Origin: Deltaproteobacteria bacterium | GTDB taxonomy: Bacteria; Myxococcota_A; UBA796; SXON01 | Direction of reading: 5' to 3' | Assembly (NCBI GenBank): GCA_947445035.1 | Contig: CANFCK010000002.1 | Location: forward strand, 248,001 to 312,000 | Length of the DNA stretch: 64,000 nucleotides | Part shown: positions 21,618-30,820 of the stretch, piece after piece | How positions within the stretch are numbered: the stretch's first letter is position 1 | Layout: every line of letters begins with the position of its first letter | Translations under genes and position numbers: made by a program | Notes under the pieces: generated by a model | Database searches by the model: none | What the model was told of the DNA's origin: nothing | What the model saw: the letters and a program-made list of their open reading frames with translations, nothing else

Positions 21618-22444
21618 CAGCTCGCCGTCACGTCGTCCAGAAACAGCGTCCCGGAGCCCGGTCCGTCGGCGCCGCCCGTGGGCGTCACTTCGAGGCGGAG
21701 GTCCACCACGCGACCCACCTGCCGCGGACCGCTGGCCGAACTCCGGGGTTGTAAGTCCCGGACACTGACGGTCACGGCCGTCCACGCGCCACCGCTCAAC
21801 GGGATGGGCAACGAGCTCCAGGGATCACCCCATTCATCGACCACCACCATCCGCAGCGCGAGGCCCGCTTCGTCGGCGCGCGCGCGAAGGCCAAGCTGGC
21901 GCAGGCTGGTTCCGGGGCCAAAACGAAGCGTGAGCCGCGCGGGCTCGCCCTGGTCCAGACTCGCCGTCCAGCGCAGCGCGGGCTGGTCGTCCACGGGTTC
22001 GATGGCCAACCCGTCCTGGCCGTCTCCACGCCACCCGCGTACGGCGGGGAAGCCGGGCACCGCAAAGTCCCACGAGACCGGCAGCGACGAGACCAGCGCG
22101 GCATCGAGCGCCAACTCCTCGAGCAGCGCCGACGCCGAGTCCCGCACGCCGGCGTCCAGTTGGTGGATCGCCCGTCGGTCGCCGCGAGGCCCCGGCTCGG
22201 CCGCGGCTGCTCGCAAGCTCGCCTGCGCCTCGGGAATCAGGCCCAGCGCGAGCTGTGCGCGCCCCAACCAGAAAGCGGTCGTGCTGAAGAGCGGCTCTGC
22301 CGGATCGTGGTCCAGCAGCGTCGCCTGGTAGATCAGCACGGCGTTGCCAGGCGTACCGTCGGCGATCTCGACAAAGCGCGCCTCGTAGAGGGCCCGCCAG
22401 TCCGCGGTGGGGTCCGCAAGCGCCGATGCCGCCCACAGGAACAT
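21617..22444 (-). CDS. Exported protein of unknown function
   Basis: 275 aa with a short hydrophobic N-terminus ending in Ala-x-Ala (SALA), so probably secreted to the periplasm. The first 110 residues are helical and TPR-like ([38 protein letters not shown]). The second part is a beta-sandwich-like domain with many Trp/Asp, resembling carbohydrate-binding jelly-rolls ([29 protein letters not shown]). It overlaps the response-regulator stop and the lysC start (TGATG each), placing it firmly inside this operon. No function assigned. Confidence 0.7.
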   Translation of the reverse strand: MFLWAASALADPTADWRALYEARFVEIADGTPGNAVLIYQATLLDHDPAEPLFSTTAFWLGRAQLALGLIPEAQASLRAAAAEPGPRGDRRAIHQLDAGVRDSASALLEELALDAALVSSLPVSWDFAVPGFPAVRGWRGDGQDGLAIEPVDDQPALRWTASLDQGEPARLTLRFGPGTSLRQLGLRARADEAGLALRMVVVDEWGDPWSSLPIPLSGGAWTAVTVSVRDLQPRSSASGPRQVGRVVDLRLEVTPTGGADGPGSGTLFLDDVTAS

Positions 22445-23145
22445 CAGAATTCCTGCGCGATGTACTTGTAGCCGATGCCGTGGAGAGTCTCGATGAACGC
22501 CGGCTCGCTGGCGTCGTCTCGCAGTTTTTTCCGAACGTTGAGGATGTGGGTGTCGACGGTACGGGTCGTGACCCCGGCGCTGTATTTCCAGATGCTAGTG
22601 AGCAATTCATCGCGTTGGAGCACCTTCCCGCGATGCTCGATGAGGTACTTCAGCAGCTCCTGTTCTCGGTTGGACAACCGTTCGAGTTCGTCGCCGTGCC
22701 GGATGACGTAGTTGTCGAGGTCCACCTCAACCGTGCCGTACCGGTAGACGGACTTGCCCCCGCCAGCACGCTTCAGTGCCGCTCGAACCCGAGCCCGAAG
22801 CTCTAAAAGCGAGAACGGCTTGGTGATGTAGTCGTCAGCGCCGAGGTCAAACGCCAGGAGCTTGTCGTGTTCGAGCGTCCGCGCAGTCAAGAAGATGACC
22901 GGACCGGTGAATCCCCGGTCTCGCAGCGCGCGAAGCACCTCGAATCCGTCTTTCCCCGCCGGACCCTCGGGGCCTTCGTGCAGCATGACATCGAGGACGG
23001 CAATGTCGGGGCGCATCCGCGCGGCAAGCTGAATCGCGGCCTCGCCCCCGCGGGCGTGAAAGACCTCGAAGCCCTCGCGCGTGAAGAACGCCACGAGCGA
23101 GCTGAGCAGGTCTTCTTCATCTTCGACGAACAGGATTCGTGCCAT
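22444..23145 (-). CDS. OmpR-family response regulator
   Basis: 233-aa two-component DNA-binding regulator. The receiver has acidic E8/D9, phosphoacceptor D52 (VLDVML), T88 region and K109 (YITKPF). A C-terminal winged helix (LSNREQELLKYLIEHRGKV, TRTVDTHILNVRKKL) follows. After D52 the usual 3-residue PGM loop is enlarged by about seven residues (HEGPEGPAGK), which is uncommon. It lies 3 nt after the sensor kinase gene and is its evident partner. Confidence 0.93.
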   Translation of the reverse strand: MARILFVEDEEDLLSSLVAFFTREGFEVFHARGGEAAIQLAARMRPDIAVLDVMLHEGPEGPAGKDGFEVLRALRDRGFTGPVIFLTARTLEHDKLLAFDLGADDYITKPFSLLELRARVRAALKRAGGGKSVYRYGTVEVDLDNYVIRHGDELERLSNREQELLKYLIEHRGKVLQRDELLTSIWKYSAGVTTRTVDTHILNVRKKLRDDASEPAFIETLHGIGYKYIAQEF

Positions 23146-23148
23146 GAT

Positions 23149-25239
23149 TCAGGCTCCTTGCCGTTCCAGGCTCTGCGGGGGTTGGATCGGGAAGTGGAGG
23201 GCGAAGGTGGTACCGACGCCCAAGGTGGAGTGGAGGGTCACGGAGCCGCCGTGGGCCTCCATGATGTACTTTACGATGGTCAAGCCGATACCTGTCCCCT
23301 TCCGCCGACGGGCGTTGGGGTCGTTGCTGCGATAATATTGCTCGAAGATGGCCTGTTGTTCGGATGGGTCGATTCCGATGCCGCGATCGGACACCTCGAC
23401 GAGAACCTCGCCAGGCGCGGCGCGGATGGTGATTCCGATGAACCCCGCATCGAGCCCGTACTTGGCAGCGTTGGACAGCAGGTTCACGATAACCTGTGCG
23501 ACCGCGTCGGGGTCGTGCCACACCGGCGGAAGGTCCTCCGGGTAGGTCTCCTCGATCTTCATGGGCCGCATCTCCATCGCGACGCGCGCGGAGTCGACCA
23601 CGTTTTGCACGGTGCCAGCGAGGTCCCCGGGCCGGAGGTTGTACTTCTTCTGACCCCGCTCGATGGCCGCGAAATCGAGCATGTTGTCCACCATGCGCGA
23701 GAGGCGTTCAGCCTCGCGGACGATCACCTCGTAGTGGCGCGCCTGCGCCTCTGGCGTCTCGGCGAGGCCCAGCTGAAGCGCCTCTGCCTTGAGTCGGATC
23801 TGGGTGATGGGCGAGCGCAATTCGTGGCTCACGTTGGCGGCGAATTCACTCTTGAGCCGGGCAGCATCCAACTCACGGCGCACCAATCCCGCGCTGAGAA
23901 AGGCACCGACCCCGATCATCGCCACGCTCAGCAGTACGATGCCGACGCCCCGCCGGGTGTCCTCGCGTTGCCGCAGTGAGAGCGCCTCAGGATCGCGCGG
24001 ATACGCGACGATCGACCACTGGGGCATGCGCGCGAGGGGGCGGCGGACGCGCACGTCCGGCGGCGTTTTGTCGTCCGCCTCGAGCACGGTGACCACCACG
24101 TCCGCGTCGACCCCCATCGCCCCTTCGCCGAGCTCCCTGAGGCGCTTCAGGAGCACGCCCGGCTCGAGCGCAAAGAGCACCTGCTCGTCCGAGGTCCAGG
24201 TCCGGGCCCAGAGCGCACTGTCGGTGGAAACGTAGTAAAAACGCCCGATCGGTTGTTTCAGCAGTTTGCCCTTTGCACCCAGGGAATCGAGCTCGGATTG
24301 CAGAATCGTGGCCCAACACAGCTGGGCCTGTCGGTCGTCGACGGTGTCGCGGTCCCGGCGGATCTGCTCGCGGAAAGAGCCCATCGCTTCCAAGTTGTCG
24401 AGCGCCCGTTGCACGACCGCGGCCTCCCCGCCCTCGCCCATCGTCCAGTCTTCGGCGAGCAGCGCCGCAATGAGTCGCTGGAAGGCAATCACGCCCGCTT
24501 CCGAGTCACGGGCGAGGAGGATTTCGGCCTGTTTGAAGCGCGCCAGATCACCGAGTCGGAAGCCCTCCGCGGTGCGAACGGCCGGGCTCGCGCGCCCGAT
24601 CTCAGCGAATGCGGACTCGGCACCGCGGGGGTCACCGGCACGGAGCAAGCAGCGCGCGCGGGCGAAGGCGGCGTCGGCCCGGGCAGCGGCGTCGCCCGAG
24701 CGCCGTGCGAGCCGCCCGTAGGCCGCGGCGGCGACCGAATACGCCCCCCGCTGCTCGTCAGCCACCGCCTCTCGCCAAGCAGCGCTGTACCGCCACGGCG
24801 CTTCGAGCACCCCGCCGGGAGCGCCCCGGCCGAAAGGGGCGGCGAGGGAGCCATCCTCATCGAACCGGAAAACCACCCGCAGACTTGGCGACAGCTCACT
24901 CAAGCGGCTGTGCACGGATTTCCCTGTCGTGAGCCGGCCGAGCGCCGCGACTTCGAAGGACTGGAACTCCGCTTCGATCTGCTGGCCCATCACGTCCGCA
25001 GCGAGCTCCGCATCCTGCGCCACCTGCGCCTTGACGGCGTTCTGCTGCGCCACGATGCCGGCGATGCCGTAATAGGACAAAAGCAGCCCAGGGAGGCCGA
25101 TCGTAGCCGCAAACAGCGCCACAAAGCGCAGCACGCCCCGCAGGTGGTACAGGTCCTCCTTGGCGCGGGGATCGCCCCGGCGGGCCTCGAAGTACCTTCG
25201 GACAAGGCGTAGTGGGCCGAGTCGCACCGGGGGAGCCAT
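23149..25239 (-). CDS. Membrane sensor histidine kinase
   Basis: 696 aa from ATG 25239 (MAPPVRLGPLRLVRRYF). An N-terminal helix (FVALFAATIGLPGLLLSYYG) and a second near residues 430-450 (VGIVLLSVAMIGVGAFLSA) enclose a long periplasmic domain of about 370 residues with TPR-like segments. The HisKA box NVSHELRSPITQIRLK puts the phosphorylated His at 472. The ATPase domain has NLLSNAAKYG, DRGIGID and GTGIGLTIVK. It pairs with the response regulator that follows at 3 nt. The periplasmic ligand is unknown. The gene is divergent from the MDR oxidoreductase (57 nt between starts). Confidence 0.92.
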   Translation of the reverse strand: MAPPVRLGPLRLVRRYFEARRGDPRAKEDLYHLRGVLRFVALFAATIGLPGLLLSYYGIAGIVAQQNAVKAQVAQDAELAADVMGQQIEAEFQSFEVAALGRLTTGKSVHSRLSELSPSLRVVFRFDEDGSLAAPFGRGAPGGVLEAPWRYSAAWREAVADEQRGAYSVAAAAYGRLARRSGDAAARADAAFARARCLLRAGDPRGAESAFAEIGRASPAVRTAEGFRLGDLARFKQAEILLARDSEAGVIAFQRLIAALLAEDWTMGEGGEAAVVQRALDNLEAMGSFREQIRRDRDTVDDRQAQLCWATILQSELDSLGAKGKLLKQPIGRFYYVSTDSALWARTWTSDEQVLFALEPGVLLKRLRELGEGAMGVDADVVVTVLEADDKTPPDVRVRRPLARMPQWSIVAYPRDPEALSLRQREDTRRGVGIVLLSVAMIGVGAFLSAGLVRRELDAARLKSEFAANVSHELRSPITQIRLKAEALQLGLAETPEAQARHYEVIVREAERLSRMVDNMLDFAAIERGQKKYNLRPGDLAGTVQNVVDSARVAMEMRPMKIEETYPEDLPPVWHDPDAVAQVIVNLLSNAAKYGLDAGFIGITIRAAPGEVLVEVSDRGIGIDPSEQQAIFEQYYRSNDPNARRRKGTGIGLTIVKYIMEAHGGSVTLHSTLGVGTTFALHFPIQPPQSLERQGA

Positions 25240-25296
25240 CGGATGAAGGTAGCGCCCCGCCCCCCGGCGCGCGATAGGAACGGCTCGGAGGGACGC

Positions 25297-26277
25297 GTGA
25301 AAGCGGTGGTCATCGTGGAGCATGGGGGACCAGAGGTTCTCCGCGTGGCCGACGTCGCCGAACCCGTTCCCGGGTCGGGAGAGCTCCGCGTGGGCGTCAC
25401 CCACGTGGGCCTCAACCACCTTGACGTGTGGGTGCGGCGCGGCGTGCCTGGCCACGACTTCCATCTGCCGCGGGTGCCGGGCAGTGACGTCGCCGGGGTT
25501 GTCGACGGCCAGGCGGTGGTCCTTCATCCAAGCTGGGGCTGCGGGACGTGTGAGTCCTGCCTCGCCGGGCGGCAGAACCGTTGCCGGCACTTTTCAATCC
25601 GAGGGGAGAGCGCGGACGGCGGATGCGCCGAACGGGTGGTCGCGCCGGCCTGGCAAGTCCTCCCGATCCCCGCCGGGATGGACGCGGCGGCGGCGGCCTC
25701 CCTTCCGCTGGCGCTCCTGACCGCCTGGCACATGTTGCTCACACGGGCCCGACTGCAAATGGGCGAGCGGGTTCTGGTCCAGGCAGGCGGAAGCGGCGTG
25801 GGGGTGATCGCCGTGCAGTTGGCGAAGAGTCTGGGCTGCGACGTTCACGCGACGGCGAGCACCCCCGAAAAGCGGGCTCGACTGGAAGGCATGGGCGCAA
25901 CCGCATGGCCCTATGATGCCGTTGGCGTCAGGGACGTAGACGTTGTCTTCGATACCGTCGGGCGCGACACCTGGAGCATCTCGATGCGCGCCCTGAGGTG
26001 GGGCGGTCGGCTGGTGTGCTGCGGGGCAACGTCGGGCGCCGACGTGCCCCTGAATCTACGCGCGCTTTTCTTCAAACAGATCGAGGTCCTCGGCTCCACG
26101 ATGGGCACCAGCGCCGAGATGATCGCGGCCTGGCGAACCGTCACCGCCGGCGAGATCAAGCCCATCGTACATGTCGTGCTCCCGATGTCCCGGCTCGGGG
26201 ACGCCCACGCACTGCTTGAGCGGCGTGAGGTCTTCGGCAAGGTCGTCGTTCACCAGGACCTTTTCCATGCCCACTGA
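25297..26277 (+). CDS. Zinc-binding medium-chain alcohol dehydrogenase / quinone reductase
   Basis: 326-aa MDR enzyme from GTG 25297 (VKAVVIVEHGGPEVLRV). It keeps the structural-zinc Cys cluster (CGTCESCLAGRQNRCRHF), GHDF and GSDVAGVV at the catalytic site, and the Rossmann motif VLVQAGGSGVGVIAVQLAK. NAD(P)H-dependent oxidation of an alcohol or reduction of a quinone/enone is likely; substrate not predictable. It overlaps truD by 11 nt, but the two functions look unrelated. Confidence 0.88.
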   Translation: MKAVVIVEHGGPEVLRVADVAEPVPGSGELRVGVTHVGLNHLDVWVRRGVPGHDFHLPRVPGSDVAGVVDGQAVVLHPSWGCGTCESCLAGRQNRCRHFSIRGESADGGCAERVVAPAWQVLPIPAGMDAAAAASLPLALLTAWHMLLTRARLQMGERVLVQAGGSGVGVIAVQLAKSLGCDVHATASTPEKRARLEGMGATAWPYDAVGVRDVDVVFDTVGRDTWSISMRALRWGGRLVCCGATSGADVPLNLRALFFKQIEVLGSTMGTSAEMIAAWRTVTAGEIKPIVHVVLPMSRLGDAHALLERREVFGKVVVHQDLFHAH

Positions 26278-27145
26278 CCCCTCGGCGCCAGGAACTGGCG
26301 GCCGCTACAAGGTTTCCAACGACGACTTCCGCGTCAGCGAGCTGCCGTTCGAGTGTCCCAAAGGCCGTGGGGTCCGCTGGTACCGCGTCCGTCGATCTGG
26401 TCGCGACACCCCCGAGGTCGCCCGCGCCCTGGCGCGAGCCGCTGGCTGCGAAAGTGAGGACGTCGGGTATGCGGGACTCAAGGACCGTGACGCGATCACC
26501 GAACAGCGCTTCACCATCGCCGGCCCCCGCGGCATCCGCACCATGCCCCCTGGATTGGAGCTTGTCGCGCAGGGAGAAACACGCAACCCCCTGCGTCCCG
26601 GCGACCTCGACGGGAATCGGTTCTCGATGCTCGTGCGGGGTGGGGACGCTACGATCGCGGCCCGCCGCATCGTCGAGCTCGCCCGTTTCCCCAACCGGTT
26701 CGGTCCCCAGCGCGTAGACAGCGGCCTTCCCGAGTTGGGCCGCGAGGTCCTGCTCGGCCAAGCGGAGCGCATGGATCCCCAACGCCGGCGCTTCGCGCTG
26801 ATCGCCTGGCAGGCGGCCACCTTCAACCGGGTGCTCGATGCGCGCGGCGGACGCAGCCTCAGCGGCGATCTCATGGAACGCGGGGTCGCGACCGGTCCGC
26901 TGTTCGGAACGCGGATGCGTTGGCCCCGCGGAGCAGCGTTGGCCCTGGAAGAGGGCGTGCTGGACGAGTCAGGAATCTCCCTCGATCACCTCGACCGCGT
27001 GTCCCACATCGTGCCCGGACAGCGGCGGCCGTTGGTGGCGCATGCCATCGACGCCGCCGTCCGCCCGGTGCCAGAAGGCTACTGGCTGGACGTGACGCTG
27101 GGCCCAGGCACCTACGCCACCTCGCTCTTGCAAGAGATGCTGTAG
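26267..27145 (+). CDS. truD: tRNA pseudouridine(13) synthase TruD (short form)
   Basis: Isomerises U13 of tRNA-Glu to pseudouridine. From ATG 26267 it is 292 aa, about 50 shorter than E. coli TruD. Family hallmarks are kept: GLKDRDAITEQRFTI with the catalytic Asp, GNRFSMLVRG, PNRFGPQRVD and FNRVLD. The shortening appears to lie in the TRUD insertion domain. Starts inside the preceding gene's last codons. Confidence 0.88.
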   Translation: MPTDPSAPGTGGRYKVSNDDFRVSELPFECPKGRGVRWYRVRRSGRDTPEVARALARAAGCESEDVGYAGLKDRDAITEQRFTIAGPRGIRTMPPGLELVAQGETRNPLRPGDLDGNRFSMLVRGGDATIAARRIVELARFPNRFGPQRVDSGLPELGREVLLGQAERMDPQRRRFALIAWQAATFNRVLDARGGRSLSGDLMERGVATGPLFGTRMRWPRGAALALEEGVLDESGISLDHLDRVSHIVPGQRRPLVAHAIDAAVRPVPEGYWLDVTLGPGTYATSLLQEML

Positions 27146-27162
27146 CGGCTGCGCGGCGCGCC

Positions 27163-27242
27163 GAAGGCCGAAAACCGCAGGTTGGAGGCCGGAGGGAACG
27201 GCGCGGCAGGGGAAGGGGCGCCGCCCCTTCCCCCTCTCAAAA
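27163..27242 (-). repeat. Dispersed 3' element, copy B, with perfect hairpin
   Basis: Second copy of the element at 5481-5566, again placed directly after the stop codon of a minus-strand lipoprotein gene (stop at 27243-27245). It shares the 18-mer AGGTTGGAGGCCGGAGGG at 27179-27196 and the same spacing to a GC-rich hairpin. In this copy the hairpin at 27209-27233 has a perfect 11-bp stem, different in sequence from copy A, which suggests compensatory change and selection on structure. Confidence 0.6.
27209..27233. terminator. Hairpin between convergent truD and lipoprotein genes
   Basis: GGGGAAGGGGC / GCCCCTTCCCC around a 3-nt GCC loop, with an A-rich CTCTCAAAA on the plus side. It lies between truD (ends 27145) and the convergent lipoprotein gene (ends 27243). 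It could end transcription on both strands; no strong T-tract. Confidence 0.5.
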
Positions 27243-27695
27243 TCAGTTCGCGTTCGGGACCGGGCCCTTGCCCATCTTGACGCCATGCGCGACGACGGTG
27301 GCGCAGGCCCGACCGAAGAGCACGGTCGTGGACTTGCCCAGGGTGAGCCCGTCGTAGGTCATATGGGTGCGGTGGGCGGCCAGGTTGGTGGCCTCGGGCA
27401 TCTTGTCGAGCGCTTCGTACAGGGCGCGGGACTCTTCGGCGTTGCCGCCCAGCATCGCCAGGATCATGCTGATGGGGTCACCACCACCGCCGCCCTTGGC
27501 TCCACCCGACTTATCCGAGAACAAGTGCCCGAAGTCGATGCCGAAGACGTAGGTGCCGCACGCTTCCGCGCTGGTTTCGCCGAGGACGGTGTAGTCCACG
27601 CTGGCGAACTGGGCGCCAAAGCCGGGCGCGCTGTGGTTTTTGTACGAGCAGCCGGCGGCCAAAAGGGCGGCGGCGATGATTGCAAATTTCTTCAT
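27243..27695 (-). CDS. Small lipoprotein
   Basis: 150-aa lipoprotein from ATG 27695 (MKKFAIIAAALLAAGCSYKN) with a textbook signal and lipobox LAAGC. Domain: an early strand VDYTVLGETSAEACGTYVFG, a Gly-rich loop (GGAKGGGGGDP), a helix (NAEESRALYEALDKMPEAT) and a terminal strand STTVLFGRACATVVAHGV. The arrangement resembles small lipoproteins of the TRL-like type, but I do not claim membership. Divergent from the barrel-like protein gene (83 nt between starts). Confidence 0.75.
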   Translation of the reverse strand: MKKFAIIAAALLAAGCSYKNHSAPGFGAQFASVDYTVLGETSAEACGTYVFGIDFGHLFSDKSGGAKGGGGGDPISMILAMLGGNAEESRALYEALDKMPEATNLAAHRTHMTYDGLTLGKSTTVLFGRACATVVAHGVKMGKGPVPNAN

Positions 27696-27778
27696 GGAAT
27701 CCTCGGGAAGGGGGAAAGCACCGCCTCCTAACCAGCGGACATAGCGATGCAAGTTATCAGGACCGCCACGGAGTCCCG

Positions 27779-28267
27779 ATGCTCATCCCCCTTGCGCTCG
27801 CCCTGGTCATCGACAGCGCCCATGCCACCACTGAGGTCGGGACCGTCCGCAAACTCGGTATCGGCGCCGCATCCGGAAACGGGTTCATCAGTGCCACTGG
27901 CAAGTACTGGTTCAAGCCCAATCTCGGGGTCACCGCGTATGTGGGCAACGGTGGCTTGCTCCAGCAGTTCCGGGCCAACTTCGAGATGGACCTGTTCACC
28001 GTGCGCGACACAGATTTCGGCCGCTTCGATATGTACTGGTTGGCGGGCATCGATGCCGGGGTTTGGCTCTTTCCCGGCTTCGCCAGTGGGAAGGTCGGAT
28101 TTGGCGCGGGTCTCGGCGTGGACCTCAAGTTCCACGACAGCCCACTGGACGCCTTCGTGGACGTCGGACTCGGGGGCTACCCCTTGGACTACTGCGCGAC
28201 GTCGGTCCCGCTCTTCTGCTACTTGCAGCCACGCGCCGATGTCGGGGTCCGCTACTACTTCGAGTAG
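27779..28267 (+). CDS. Small outer-membrane beta-barrel-like protein
   Basis: 162 aa from ATG 27779 with a signal peptide (IPLALALVIDSAHA). The mature part alternates aromatic and small residues in about eight strands (GKYWFKPNLGVTAYVG, KVGFGAGLGVDLKF, ADVGVRYYFE) and ends in Phe-Glu after two Tyr, as do many outer-membrane barrels. Two Cys near the end. Role unknown. Confidence 0.7.
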   Translation: MLIPLALALVIDSAHATTEVGTVRKLGIGAASGNGFISATGKYWFKPNLGVTAYVGNGGLLQQFRANFEMDLFTVRDTDFGRFDMYWLAGIDAGVWLFPGFASGKVGFGAGLGVDLKFHDSPLDAFVDVGLGGYPLDYCATSVPLFCYLQPRADVGVRYYFE

Positions 28268-28282
28268 GCGCGGCCTCGGTGA

Positions 28283-30217
28283 TCAGAAGGTGCCGGGCGT
28301 CCCGTATTCGGGGTTGTTGACCCCGTCGTTCCACCAGTCGTAGGTCGAATCCATGGCCCAGTTGGCCGCGTCATCGTTGTCGGCGGCGTCGAGCGCCGTG
28401 CCGTCGAGCGTCAACGACTGGGTGGCCCCCGCTGGCCAGGTCACATCCCAGGTCACATCGTCAATGGTCAGCGCGTCCACGGCCAGGCTGAGCCCATCGG
28501 CATCACGCTGGAGGTGGAAGGTGTTGTCCCGGTACGTCCCCTCGTAGGTGTCGGGGTAGGCGTCGTCCGTCCACACATAGTCGCAGGCCAAAAGGCTGCT
28601 GGCGTCGTTGTCGATGGTGTAGAGGTCGCTCGCGCAGAAGACGAAGATCTCGCCGGCTGCGAGGGTCGGCGCGGTGTCCTCGACCAAAAAGCTGTCGGTC
28701 CCGATGGCGCTGGTGCGAGCGACCACCCAGTTGGACAAGACCACCTCGCGCGCCGAGGCGTTGTAGACCTCGAACCACTGGCCGTTGGTGTCGGTGGAGC
28801 TGCCGCCCATCCAGGTTTGGCGCGCGATCTCGGTGACGACGATGTCCCCGGCGACCACGAAGTCTTCGTCCACCACGCCGTCGCAGTCCTGATCGAGGAG
28901 GTCGTCGACCTCCGCCGCGCCAGGGTACAGCCCGTCGTCCGCGTCGTCACAGTCGCCGCCGACCATGGCCGTGTAGTCTCCGGTCGCGTCACACCCGCTC
29001 ATGCTGTCGTCATCAAGCCCGTACCCATCGACGTCTTCGTCCAGGTACCAGGTCGAGGCGTCCACCGCCCCGACGTCAACGTCCCCCGCGCAGTCGTTGT
29101 CAATGCCGTCGCAGACCTCGATCGCCACCGGGGACACCGCCGCGTTGGCGTCGTCGCAATCGGCGGCGTTTGTCGCGTGCCCGGCGGGGATGATGCAATC
29201 GTTCCCGACCACGCCACCGGTACCGAACCCGTCCACGTCGCTGTCGACGTAGTAGTCGATCGGGAAGACGTCTTCGTCGATCTCGGTGTCGCAGTCGTTG
29301 TCGAGTTCATCACAGAGTTCGGGAGCCGAGGGGTAGGTGGAGGCGTTGGTGTCGTCACAGTCCCCGCCCACGGGCGCGCCGGAGAACGCGCAGGCCGAGG
29401 CCTCGGTGCCATCGACGCCGAAACCGTCCAGATCGGCGTCGGTGTAGACGGTCGTCACGTCAAAGGCGTCGTTGTCGACAGTGCCATCACAGTCGTTGTC
29501 GACGAGATCGCAGAGCTCGACGGCGTCGGGATTGGCATCCGCGCGCGCATCGTCACAGTCTTCGGACGACGAGGCGTAGCCTGACGGCTGGGTGCATGCG
29601 ATGACCCACTGTGTCGCGACACCAAAGCCGTCACCATCGCCGTCGAGCCACCATGGCTCGGGATCGATGGCATCCTCATCGACGAGGCCATCACAATCGT
29701 CGTCCTCGCCGTTGCACAACTCAGGTGCGTCGGGGGCAATGTCGCGATCGCGATCATCGCAGTCGCCCGTCTGGGTCACGAAGCCGGCGACCTCGGCGTC
29801 GCAGAGCAGCACCGCGTTGGCGTTGTCGGCTGCCCACCCGTCAAGGTCATTGTCGGCGTAGGCCGGATCGCCGTCCACGGGATCGTTGTCGATCCCCTCG
29901 TCGCAGTCGTTGTCGACGCCGTCGCACACCTCGTCGGCGCCTGGCAGAATTGCCGGGTCGGTGTCGTCGCAGTCACGATTGACGTTGCTGCCATCAGCGT
30001 CCTGGTCGTCGTCGTCCGCGAGGTCGCAGTTTTGATCCACACCGTCATACCAGAACTCCGTCGCGCCGGGGTTGATGGCGCGGTCCGCGTCGTCGCAATC
30101 CCCTTCTTCGACGGTGTACCCGTCCGCATCCTCGTCCTCCGGGAAATGGTCGGTGGTGTCATCGACCGCCGGAGCACCGGTGCAGCCAAAGAGGAGCACG
30201 AGGGGAAGGAGCTTCAT
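28283..30217 (-). CDS. Surface lipoprotein with MopE-type Cys/Asp repeats and lamin-tail domain
   Basis: 644 aa from ATG 30217 (MKLLPLVLLFGCTGA, lipobox LFGC). Residues about 20-420 hold seven copies of a repeat of the form DxDGxG...GDCDDxDxxxxPGAxExCDGxDNDCDG, the putative metal-binding motif of MopE-like proteins (calcium- and copper-linked). The C-terminal 200 residues fit a lamin-tail domain: VVTEIARQTW, QWFEVYNASAREVVLSNWVV, and EIFVFCASDLY. Such proteins are typical of Myxococcota cell surfaces. The start overlaps the stop of the phosphatidyltransferase gene (ATGA). The DNA repeats reflect the coding repeats. Confidence 0.85.
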   Translation of the reverse strand: MKLLPLVLLFGCTGAPAVDDTTDHFPEDEDADGYTVEEGDCDDADRAINPGATEFWYDGVDQNCDLADDDDQDADGSNVNRDCDDTDPAILPGADEVCDGVDNDCDEGIDNDPVDGDPAYADNDLDGWAADNANAVLLCDAEVAGFVTQTGDCDDRDRDIAPDAPELCNGEDDDCDGLVDEDAIDPEPWWLDGDGDGFGVATQWVIACTQPSGYASSSEDCDDARADANPDAVELCDLVDNDCDGTVDNDAFDVTTVYTDADLDGFGVDGTEASACAFSGAPVGGDCDDTNASTYPSAPELCDELDNDCDTEIDEDVFPIDYYVDSDVDGFGTGGVVGNDCIIPAGHATNAADCDDANAAVSPVAIEVCDGIDNDCAGDVDVGAVDASTWYLDEDVDGYGLDDDSMSGCDATGDYTAMVGGDCDDADDGLYPGAAEVDDLLDQDCDGVVDEDFVVAGDIVVTEIARQTWMGGSSTDTNGQWFEVYNASAREVVLSNWVVARTSAIGTDSFLVEDTAPTLAAGEIFVFCASDLYTIDNDASSLLACDYVWTDDAYPDTYEGTYRDNTFHLQRDADGLSLAVDALTIDDVTWDVTWPAGATQSLTLDGTALDAADNDDAANWAMDSTYDWWNDGVNNPEYGTPGTF

Positions 30218-30744
30218 GAGACCTCGACCGGGCGGAGTGTGGGGAAGTGTAGCCGCGCGTAATCCATTCCGGCAGCAAGGCCGAGCGCGCCGACCAGCAG
30301 CGTGGCCCACAATGACGGAATCCCCACCAGTGCCAGCACGATCGTCACCGCGAGCGAGATGGTTGCGAGCTGGCCGAGCGGTCGTGTTGCCGGCGTCCCA
30401 ACCCCGGTCCGCCAGCGGTGCGCGAAGATGAACACCATCGGCAACTGGATGATCTCTCGCACAAACCACAAGAGCAGCCACCACGACGGAATCACGTCGC
30501 TGAGCACCAGAGCCCACGCGGTGTTGACGTTGAGCGCTTTGTCGGCCCACGCGTCGAGTGTCGCGCCCGCCGCGCACGCCACCCCCGTCCGTCGAGCCAG
30601 TGGACCGTCGAGGACGTCGGTCAGCACGGCCACGGCGTAGACGACGACCCAGAGCTCGCGCGGGAATAGCGGCAGGAGCCCGGCAAGCACCAGTCGAAGG
30701 GCCGACAGCGCGCTGGCCATACTGACGAGCTGAGAGAGCGTCAC
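30214..30744 (-). CDS. CDP-alcohol phosphatidyltransferase family membrane protein
   Basis: 176-aa integral membrane enzyme. It has the family signature D-G-x2-A-R-x8-G-x3-D-x3-D (DGPLARRTGVACAAGATLD, AWAD). Helices at about 30-45, 85-120 and 135-160. It probably joins a CDP-activated lipid or alcohol to an alcohol such as glycerol 3-phosphate or inositol phosphate; PgsA-like but shorter. Start taken as GTG 30744; ATG 30720 (MASALSALRL) is the alternative. Upstream of and overlapping the MopE-type gene. Confidence 0.82.
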   Translation of the reverse strand: MTLSQLVSMASALSALRLVLAGLLPLFPRELWVVVYAVAVLTDVLDGPLARRTGVACAAGATLDAWADKALNVNTAWALVLSDVIPSWWLLLWFVREIIQLPMVFIFAHRWRTGVGTPATRPLGQLATISLAVTIVLALVGIPSLWATLLVGALGLAAGMDYARLHFPTLRPVEVS

Positions 30745-30820
30745 GCGGCTCGACTAACCCCCCATCCCGCCCAGCCGCAGAGTGGGACCGCGCATGATAG
30801 CGGCGTAGCCGGGGGCTCCC

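Noticed and set aside
28320..30180. DNA-level tandem repeats as a possible CRISPR or satellite
   Set aside because: The periodicity is the coding MopE-type Cys/Asp protein repeat; unit length and sequence vary and there are no uniform spacers.
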